Shown here piece by piece: positions 6,186 through 10,785 of a stretch of DNA of 10,785 nt (positions are counted from its first letter, which is position 1; the number at the start of each line of letters is the position of its first letter). Origin of the DNA: SZUA-430 sp031413635 (GTDB lineage Bacteria; Pseudomonadota; Alphaproteobacteria; Micropepsales; Micropepsaceae); assembly GCA_031413635.1 (NCBI GenBank), contig JANOFM010000273.1, positions 1-10,785 on the forward strand, written 5' to 3'. Position numbers and translations under genes: made by a program. Under the pieces are notes generated by a model, which was not told the DNA's origin, did not search any database, and worked only from the letters and a program-made list of their open reading frames with translations.

Positions 6186-6725
6186 CTTCAGTGTGTTCAT
6201 GAAGCCGACAAGCCCAAGCTTCGCAGCGCCGTAATTCGTTTGCCCGAAGTTTCCGTAGAGCCCCGACGACGACGACGTCATCACGATGCGCCCGTATTGT
6301 TGGGCCTTCATCGTCTCCCAGCACGCTTTCGTCACCTTGACCGAGCCCATCAGATGGACATCGAGCACGAAGTCGAAATCCTTGATCTCCATCTTGGAGA
6401 AACTTTTGTCGCGCAGCACACCGGCATTGTTGATCAGAATATCGATCCGACCGAACGCATCCATCGTCTGTTTGACCAGGCCCGCGACCCCCGCATCGTC
6501 CGTCACCGACGCACCGTTAGCGATCGCCGTGCCACCTGCCGCCGTGATCTCTTCGACGACCTTTTTGGCCGCCTCCGACGAACCGCCGGAACCGTCGACC
6601 GTGCCGCCCAGATCGTTGATCACGACCTTGGCCCCGCGCCGCGCGAGATCGAGCGCATGCGCGCGCCCCAAGCCGCCCCCGGCCCCCGTGACAATGGCGA
6701 CTTTTCCGTCAAAGCGAATGGACAT
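5823..6725 (-). CDS. MFE-2-like (3R)-hydroxyacyl-CoA dehydrogenase, SDR family
   Basis: This complete 300-aa SDR closely resembles the dehydrogenase domain of peroxisomal multifunctional enzyme 2 (HSD17B4), which oxidises 3-hydroxyacyl-CoA to 3-ketoacyl-CoA with NAD. TGAGGGLG is at 13-20. INDLGG at 36-41 has Asp38 at the end of beta-2, favouring NAD over NADP. NNAG is at 99-102, and Ser152, Tyr165 and Lys169 (YGAAK) are correctly spaced. RIVMTSSSSGLYGNFGQ (146-161, parts) and the region to 300 are MFE-2-like. The ATG at 6725 is chosen because GAGGA lies 7 bases upstream; a TTG at 6749 in frame is less likely. It fits beta-oxidation alongside the acyl-CoA dehydrogenase at the left edge. Its last 120 codons exist again at 3336-3698, so its own 3' end may have arrived with the insert. 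Confidence 0.93.
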   Translation of the reverse strand: MSIRFDGKVAIVTGAGGGLGRAHALDLARRGAKVVINDLGGTVDGSGGSSEAAKKVVEEITAAGGTAIANGASVTDDAGVAGLVKQTMDAFGRIDILINNAGVLRDKSFSKMEIKDFDFVLDVHLMGSVKVTKACWETMKAQQYGRIVMTSSSSGLYGNFGQTNYGAAKLGLVGFMNTLKLEGQKDNIRVNALAPVAATRMTDNLMPPQALEALKPEFVTPGVVYLVSDDAPNGVILAAGGGAFAVAQIFESNGAFLGQQGLTAEKVAENWGKISDMTGAKAYFMGGEQTQKFFARISGG

Positions 6726-6738
6726 GGGAATTTCCTCT

Positions 6739-6751
6739 AATTGCTGCAATT
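6739..6751. promoter_or_regulatory. Small perfect inverted repeat upstream of the MFE-2-like SDR
   Basis: AATTGC-T-GCAATT is a perfect 6-base-arm inverted repeat 13 bases before the SDR start codon, in the 132-base spacer between this gene and the divergent transporter. It could be a regulator site. Arms this short arise by chance fairly often, and no regulator gene lies beside it. No convincing promoter could be fixed in the rest of the spacer. Confidence 0.3.
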
Positions 6752-6857
6752 GCGAAGGCGGCGTGTTTTGGCCCAGCCCGCTGCGGAAATCAACTGGCGC
6801 AGAGCGATCTCATGCCCATGATGACAAATTGAACCGACTCAAGGGGCGGCGCGCCGA

Positions 6858-8105
6858 ATGGACTTCCCACCTCAATTGCAAAGTGCGCTCGGTCTCGGAG
6901 TTTTCATCGCCATCGCTTGGGGATTGTCCGAGAACCGGCGAGCTTTCCCCTGGCAAACCGTCGCCGTAGGCCTCGTCCTACAGATTGCCCTCGCGGCACT
7001 CTTGCTGGGCGTGCCCGTGGTGCGAGCGGCGCTCCTGTCGCTCAATGTGGTCGTCGACGCGATCCAGGCCGCAACCGCCAAGGGTTCGTCCTTCGTCTTC
7101 GGCTACACCGGCGGCGGCACACCGCCGTTCGAGGTCACGAACCCGAATGCCGTCGTCACCATCGCCTTCACGGTATTGCCAATCGTGCTGGTGATGTCGG
7201 CGCTCTCGGCGCTTCTCTGGCACTGGCGCATCCTGCCGGTCATCGTGGCGGGCTTCGCGCTCGCGCTCGAACGCTCGATGAAAATCGGCGGTGCGCTCGG
7301 CGTCGGCTGCGCCTCGAACATCTTCCTCGGCATGATCGAAGCGCCGATGCTGATCAAACCCTACCTCGAGAAGATGACGCGCAGCGAGCTGTTCACGCTC
7401 TTCGCCTGCGGCCTCGCGAACGTCGCAGGCACCGTGCTCGTCCTCTTCGCAACCGTCATCGAGCCGGTCGTTCCCGGCGCGCTCGGCCACATCATCGTAG
7501 CCTCCTTGCTGTCGTTGCCGGCCTCGATCCTGCTCGCCAAGGTGATGATCCCGGGCGACGAAACCACGCCGGCCAACCTCGGCACGGCGAAACTCTACCG
7601 CTCCACGATGGACGCCATAGCGACCGGCGCCGAAGACGGCATGAAGATGTATCTGAACATCATCGCCATGCTGGTCGTCATGATCTCGCTGGTGGCGCTC
7701 GCCAACATCATTCTCGGCAACGCCGAAGTCGGAGGCGCCCCCCTAAGCTTCGAGCGCATCTTGGGCTGGGCGTTCGCCCCCATCGTCTGGCTCATTGGCG
7801 TGCCGTGGGCCGATGCGGCAACCGCGGGCAGCCTGATGGGCACGAAGACGGTCCTCAACGAATTCATCGCCTACCTCAATCTTGCCGCATTGCCTGCCGA
7901 TGCTTTGGCCGAGCGTTCGAAACTGCTGATGGTCTATGCGATGTGCGGCTTTGCCAATCTAGGTTCCGTCGGCATGATGATCGCCGCCATCAGCGCGCTC
8001 GCCCCAGCGCGCCGCGACGAAATCGTGCAGCTCTCTCTGTGGTCGATCATCCCCGGCACACTCTCGACCTGCATGACCGCGGCGGTGGTGGGACTATTGC
8101 CGTGA
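6858..8105 (+). CDS. Concentrative nucleoside transporter (CNT/NupC family)
   Basis: This 415-aa inner-membrane protein is a CNT symporter that imports nucleosides with protons or sodium. Family hallmarks are in order: an N-terminal helix pair (about 8-22 and 33-57), gate/core helices, the SNIFLGMIEAP hairpin signature at 153-163, GLANVAGTVLV at 185-195, TKTVLNEFIAYL at 329-340, and CGFANLGSVGMM at 363-374. Glu161 and Glu335 match glutamates that contact nucleoside in the Vibrio CNT structure. The GQTE of that protein reads GMIE here, a pattern also known in other proteobacterial CNTs. Length is normal for bacterial members. The ATG at 6858 has AAGGGG 11 bases upstream, a little far. It heads a plus-strand run; the next gene follows after 22 bases. 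Confidence 0.93.
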   Translation: MDFPPQLQSALGLGVFIAIAWGLSENRRAFPWQTVAVGLVLQIALAALLLGVPVVRAALLSLNVVVDAIQAATAKGSSFVFGYTGGGTPPFEVTNPNAVVTIAFTVLPIVLVMSALSALLWHWRILPVIVAGFALALERSMKIGGALGVGCASNIFLGMIEAPMLIKPYLEKMTRSELFTLFACGLANVAGTVLVLFATVIEPVVPGALGHIIVASLLSLPASILLAKVMIPGDETTPANLGTAKLYRSTMDAIATGAEDGMKMYLNIIAMLVVMISLVALANIILGNAEVGGAPLSFERILGWAFAPIVWLIGVPWADAATAGSLMGTKTVLNEFIAYLNLAALPADALAERSKLLMVYAMCGFANLGSVGMMIAAISALAPARRDEIVQLSLWSIIPGTLSTCMTAAVVGLLP

Positions 8106-8117
8106 CAACCTGCGAGT

Positions 8118-8121
8118 GAGG
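8118..8121 (+). promoter_or_regulatory. Ribosome site supporting a TTG start
   Basis: GAGG (within GAGGTGA) lies 6 bases before the TTG at 8128. No ATG occurs in frame until 8161, which has no comparable site and would cut into the first membrane helix. Confidence 0.6.
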
Positions 8122-8127
8122 TGACCA

Positions 8128-8508
8128 TTGTCCAAATCCATCGCGCGCCTGCAATCCTGGATGCTCTGGATCGCGGGGCTTCTCGCGGTCGCCGGCGCGA
8201 TCAACATCGCGAGCCTGCCGCTCAAAATCCTCTTTTTCCAGATCAATCTCTTGATGCCTGTCGTGGGCATCCTCTGTCTTGCCTCGGCCTATGCCGCGAG
8301 TGAACGGGCCACCGTTGACGCTGCGTCACCCTCGCTCTCGCGCGGCATCCGCAATTGGGCGCTGATCGTGTTGGCCGTCGCAAGCTTTGTGACCATCGTG
8401 CCGCTGGTGGCGCTGCCGCTGGACTTGGCATTCTTGCGCCTCGATATGCTAATGCTCCTCATCGGCTTCGGCTGTCTGTTCTTTGCCTATGTCGGCACGC
8501 GCGCGTGA
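8128..8508 (+). CDS. Small four-helix membrane protein with internal duplication
   Basis: This is a 126-aa hydrophobic protein of no recognised family. It has four predicted membrane helices at about 13-30, 36-56, 77-95 and 103-121, with a polar, serine-rich cytoplasmic or periplasmic linker at 57-75. The two halves are related: LAVAGAINIAS-LPLKILFF ... GILCLASAY (19-55) aligns with LAVASFVTIVPLVALPLDL ... GFGCLFFAY (82-121), sharing LPL, F, LM, G, CL and AY at matching places. This suggests a tandem duplication of a two-helix hairpin. The start is TTG, supported by GAGG upstream. It sits 22 bases after the transporter and 12 before the GST, so it is likely co-transcribed. An accessory role for the transporter is possible but unproven. 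Confidence 0.8.
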   Translation: MSKSIARLQSWMLWIAGLLAVAGAINIASLPLKILFFQINLLMPVVGILCLASAYAASERATVDAASPSLSRGIRNWALIVLAVASFVTIVPLVALPLDLAFLRLDMLMLLIGFGCLFFAYVGTRA

Positions 8509-8520
8509 TGGGGACCTAAT

Positions 8521-9129
8521 TTGAAAATCTACGACGACAAGATGGCGCCCAATCCGCGCCGGGTGCGCATATTCCTAGCCGAAAAAGGCATAGCCGTACC
8601 TTACGAACAAGTGGCGATCATGAAGGGCGAACACAAAACCCCGGCGCATCGAGCGCGCAACGCGCTCGAACAACTCCCCGTACTCGAACTCGACGACGGG
8701 TCGCACATCGCGGAGTCGGCCGCGATCTGCCGCTACTTCGAGGAACTCCAACCCGATCCACCGCTTCTCGGCCGCACGCCGAAGGAAAAAGCCTTCGTCG
8801 AAATGTGGCAGCGTCAGGTGGAGTTCAATCTCTACATGCCGGTCGCCCAAACGTTCCGCCACACGCACCCCGCGATGGGCGCACTCGAGACCCAGATCAA
8901 AGACTGGGGCGAACTCAACCGCGAGCGCGCGACCAAAGCCGTCCATTGGCTCGACGCCGGCCTTGCCGGTAAGGATTTCATAACCGGCCCGCATTTCTCC
9001 ATCGCCGACATCACCGCGATGTGTGCGATCGATTTCGGCCGGATCTGGCGCTTCGCCATCCCCGAAAGTTGCGCAAACGTGAAGCGCTGGCACCAGTCCG
9101 TCGCCGCCCGCCCGAGCGCCCAAGCTTAA
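8521..9129 (+). CDS. Glutathione S-transferase family protein
   Basis: This 202-aa cytoplasmic protein has the two-domain GST layout. The N-terminal thioredoxin-like domain (1-75) starts MKIYDDKMAPNPRRVRIF, has the cis-proline at 53 (QLPVLELDDG) and the Glu65-Ser66 glutathione-gamma-glutamyl contact (IAESAAICRYFE). The helical C-terminal domain (about 85-200) includes the N-capping/hydrophobic staple motif FSIADIT (159-165, Asp163). The usual catalytic Ser/Cys/Tyr near residue 9-12 is not obvious (MAPNPRR), so activity may rely on another residue. The start is TTG at 8521, needed to keep the first beta strand, with GGGGA (8510-8514) six bases upstream. It lies 12 bases after the small membrane protein. 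GSTs conjugate or reduce electrophiles with glutathione; the substrate is unknown. Confidence 0.92.
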   Translation: MKIYDDKMAPNPRRVRIFLAEKGIAVPYEQVAIMKGEHKTPAHRARNALEQLPVLELDDGSHIAESAAICRYFEELQPDPPLLGRTPKEKAFVEMWQRQVEFNLYMPVAQTFRHTHPAMGALETQIKDWGELNRERATKAVHWLDAGLAGKDFITGPHFSIADITAMCAIDFGRIWRFAIPESCANVKRWHQSVAARPSAQA

Positions 9130-9190
9130 TGCCGCATTAGCCCCCTTCGTTTAGTATGAAATCGTGCGCAGCGCTTAATTTGCGCGCGCC

Positions 9191-9196
9191 AAGGAG
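9191..9196 (+). promoter_or_regulatory. Shine-Dalgarno of the GPH symporter gene
   Basis: A consensus AAGGAG lies 8 bases before the TTG at 9205. A possible GTG start at 9196 overlaps this site by its first base and is ruled out by it, so translation most likely starts at TTG. Confidence 0.75.
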
Positions 9197-9204
9197 TGTC
9201 GAGC

Positions 9205-10656
9205 TTGCAGAAATCCGTGCAACCTTCCGCGCCCGTCGAACGGCTCCCTTGGCTCACTGTTCTAGGCTTCGGCCAGCTCGCCATTCCGCTTGCCTTTGCG
9301 GGCCTGCCGATCGCGGTGTTCGTTTCGAAATTTTACACCGACGATCTCAAAATCAACATCGAGACCGTCGGACTAATACTGCTTGTTGCGCGCCTCGCCG
9401 ACTTTATCGTCGATCCTATCATCGGCTACGCCAGCGACCGCACCACCTGGAGCTTGGGCCGCCGTCGCACGTGGGTCTTGCTCGGCGCGCCGGTCTTCGC
9501 GCTCGGCATTTACATGCTGTTCTTGCCGCCGCCGGATGCAACCGAAATGCATCTGCTGATTTGGATCGCGGTCTTCTATCTCGGTTGGACGATGATCACG
9601 ATCCCCTACGGGGCGTGGGGCGCTGAATTGTCCGGCGACTACAACGAACGTTCGCGCATCACGGGCGTACGCGAAATTTTCACGCTCGTAGGGCTCGCAA
9701 TCGCAAGTGCAATTCCCATTCTCGTCGGCGTCGGCGCGGTACAAGGCGTGGCGGGCCAGGGCGGCTATTGGCTCGCCATGGAAGTGCTCGGCATCACAAT
9801 CATCGTACTCACGCCCATCGGCGTCGCCATCATGTTTTGGTCGACACCCGAGCCCGCTTACGGCGAGGCCAAACACGTCTCGGTGTGGAAGGGCGCGCAG
9901 GCCGCCCTCGCGAACTTGCCGTTCTTGCGCCTGTTTGCGGCGACGTTTGCGGTCCGTATCGCCTCGCGCGGCGTCGAAGTGCTGTTCTTGTATTATCTCA
10001 GCGACGCGGTCGGTCTGACGAAATCCGAAGGTAGCCACTTCCCCTTAACGCTCATCATTTGTGCGATTGCCTTCGCACCGTTGTGGATCTGGCTCGGCGG
10101 CGTCATCACAAAACACAAAGCGCTGTCGCTCGCCATGATGATCGGCGTCGGCGTCTTTGCCGCCATGCCGTTGCTGCAAGGCTTCGGCTATTGGCCGAAC
10201 TTGGTTTTGTTCGCAGTTCTCGGCGCCGTCTTCTCGGCCCCCTATACACTGGGTCAGTCGATCGCAGCCGACGTTGTCGATCTCGACTCTCTGAGAACGC
10301 ATGAGCCGCGCGCCGGCCTGATGATCTCCTTCTTTGGCCTTGCCATCAAAGGCGGCGATGCCATCGGCGCCGGTGTCGCGCTAATCCTGGTCGGATTGCT
10401 CGGCTTCGACGCCGCCGCGACCGTAAAAACGGGCGAGGCAATCAACGCGCTGTCGCTCGTGTTCTCGGCCTTGCCGATCGCCTTCTACCTTCCGGCCATC
10501 GCGCTGCTGTGGTCGTTCCCGATCACGCCCGAAGTCCAACGCCGCATCCGCCGCCTCGTCGAACGCCGGGTGCTACGCAAGATCAAGCACGAGGCAAACG
10601 GAAAGCCCGCGCAATCAGCTCGTACGACTTCACCCGAGCCGCAAACTCATACGTGA
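9205..10656 (+). CDS. GPH-family (MelB-like) sugar:cation symporter
   Basis: This 483-aa inner-membrane protein belongs to the major facilitator glycoside-pentoside-hexuronide:cation symporters. The N-terminal half has the family hallmarks: KFYTDD near 42-47, RLADFIVDPIIGYASDRT at 63-80, and the cytoplasmic GRRRTWVLLGAP at 85-96. About twelve hydrophobic helices follow, with a central polar loop near 220-240 and a basic cytoplasmic tail (RRIRRLVERRVLRKIKHE) after the last helix. The start is TTG at 9205, fixed by AAGGAG. A 75-base gap separates it from the GST gene, so it may have its own promoter. Its last 74 bases overlap the end of the convergent flavin oxidoreductase gene. The substrate is probably a glycoside or sugar acid but cannot be read from the motifs; MFS members with this signature also carry other solutes. 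Confidence 0.92.
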   Translation: MQKSVQPSAPVERLPWLTVLGFGQLAIPLAFAGLPIAVFVSKFYTDDLKINIETVGLILLVARLADFIVDPIIGYASDRTTWSLGRRRTWVLLGAPVFALGIYMLFLPPPDATEMHLLIWIAVFYLGWTMITIPYGAWGAELSGDYNERSRITGVREIFTLVGLAIASAIPILVGVGAVQGVAGQGGYWLAMEVLGITIIVLTPIGVAIMFWSTPEPAYGEAKHVSVWKGAQAALANLPFLRLFAATFAVRIASRGVEVLFLYYLSDAVGLTKSEGSHFPLTLIICAIAFAPLWIWLGGVITKHKALSLAMMIGVGVFAAMPLLQGFGYWPNLVLFAVLGAVFSAPYTLGQSIAADVVDLDSLRTHEPRAGLMISFFGLAIKGGDAIGAGVALILVGLLGFDAAATVKTGEAINALSLVFSALPIAFYLPAIALLWSFPITPEVQRRIRRLVERRVLRKIKHEANGKPAQSARTTSPEPQTHT

Positions 10657-10785
10657 TCGTCAGCACGATCACTTCATCCGTGCCATACGTCGCCGCCAAC
10701 CGCTCAAGCCCCAGCTTCACTTGGGTAGGCGTGCCGGTCACACCGCGCGCCGCAATGGCGCGGATCTGCGCCCGGTCGGCGTCGC
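10583..10785 (-). CDS. LLM-class flavin-dependent oxidoreductase, C-terminal end (5' end outside window)
   Basis: Reading the minus strand from the right edge gives 66 open codons ending in TGA at 10583-10585. The peptide includes RGVTGTPTQVKLGLERLAA, YGTDEVIVLTITY and ARVKSYELIARAF. This G-T-P-x-x-V-x-x-x-L ... DE-hydrophobic ... SYELIA pattern is the usual C-terminus of luciferase-like monooxygenase (LLM) flavin oxidoreductases, TIM-barrel enzymes using reduced FMN or F420. The flavin-binding part lies outside the window. It converges on the symporter gene with a 74-base overlap of coding ends. Confidence rests on the tail motif only. Confidence 0.75.
   Translation of the reverse strand, partial: DADRAQIRAIAARGVTGTPTQVKLGLERLAATYGTDEVIVLTITYEFAARVKSYELIARAFRLPRA

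Noticed and set aside
5808..6740. 310-aa plus-strand frame directly after the island operon
   Set aside because: It lies wholly antisense to the MFE-2-like SDR, whose cofactor and catalytic motifs are complete. The translation is Arg/His-rich without a recognisable domain.
6810..6821. TCATG-CC-CATGA inverted repeat upstream of the transporter as an operator
   Set aside because: Five-base arms are expected by chance in a spacer of this size, and no linked regulator supports it.
6917..8119. 400-aa plus-strand frame overlapping the nucleoside transporter
   Set aside because: It is a shifted reading of the CNT gene, extremely rich in Arg and His, with no motif, while the CNT frame has full family signatures.
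8575..9123. 182-aa minus-strand frame inside the GST gene
   Set aside because: Antisense shadow of a GST with well-placed motifs.
9373..10038. 221-aa minus-strand frame inside the symporter gene
   Set aside because: Antisense shadow of a clear GPH symporter; charged low-complexity translation.

Overview
The window looks like a chromosomal segment of a GC-rich heterotrophic bacterium, most likely an alphaproteobacterium. That guess rests on the GC-rich codons of most genes and on the content: an acyl-CoA dehydrogenase, two short-chain dehydrogenases, a nucleoside transporter with an NIFLGMIEAP motif, a GST, a GPH-type sugar symporter and a flavin-dependent oxidoreductase. No rRNA, tRNA, CRISPR array, transposase or integrase was found.

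Left part (1-3312). The window opens inside an acyl-CoA dehydrogenase. A 165-base spacer follows with a large imperfect palindrome and two mutually exclusive hairpins, and then an SDR oxidoreductase. Facing the SDR is a PadR regulator overlapping a HAAS-domain membrane protein. Diverging from padR is a CPBP-family intramembrane protease. The padR/CPBP spacer carries a clear palindromic operator over a padR promoter.

Middle (3336-6725), the most unusual part. A complete MFE-2-like 3-hydroxyacyl-CoA dehydrogenase (5823-6725, minus) has a second, diverged copy of only its last 120 codons at 3336-3698, in the same orientation. Between the two copies lies about 2.1 kb of visibly lower GC. It carries a two-gene plus-strand operon: a SERAC1/DUF676-like serine hydrolase and a 342-aa protein of no recognised family. 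The layout resembles an insertion into the 3' end of the dehydrogenase gene that brought its own replacement 3' end, leaving the original end as a displaced fragment. This pair is the best candidate here for an undescribed system. A defence or toxin-like role is only an inference from the layout and the hydrolase family.

Right part (6858-10785). A plus-strand run holds a CNT-family nucleoside transporter, a 126-aa four-helix membrane protein built from an internal repeat, a GST and a GPH/MelB-like symporter. The last three appear to start at TTG. The run ends in a 74-bp tail-to-tail overlap with a luciferase-like flavin oxidoreductase that enters from the right edge on the minus strand.

Taken together, the flanks suggest catabolism of acyl-CoA-activated and other small organic substrates plus uptake of nucleosides and sugars. 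The middle cassette is foreign cargo set into one of the catabolic genes.
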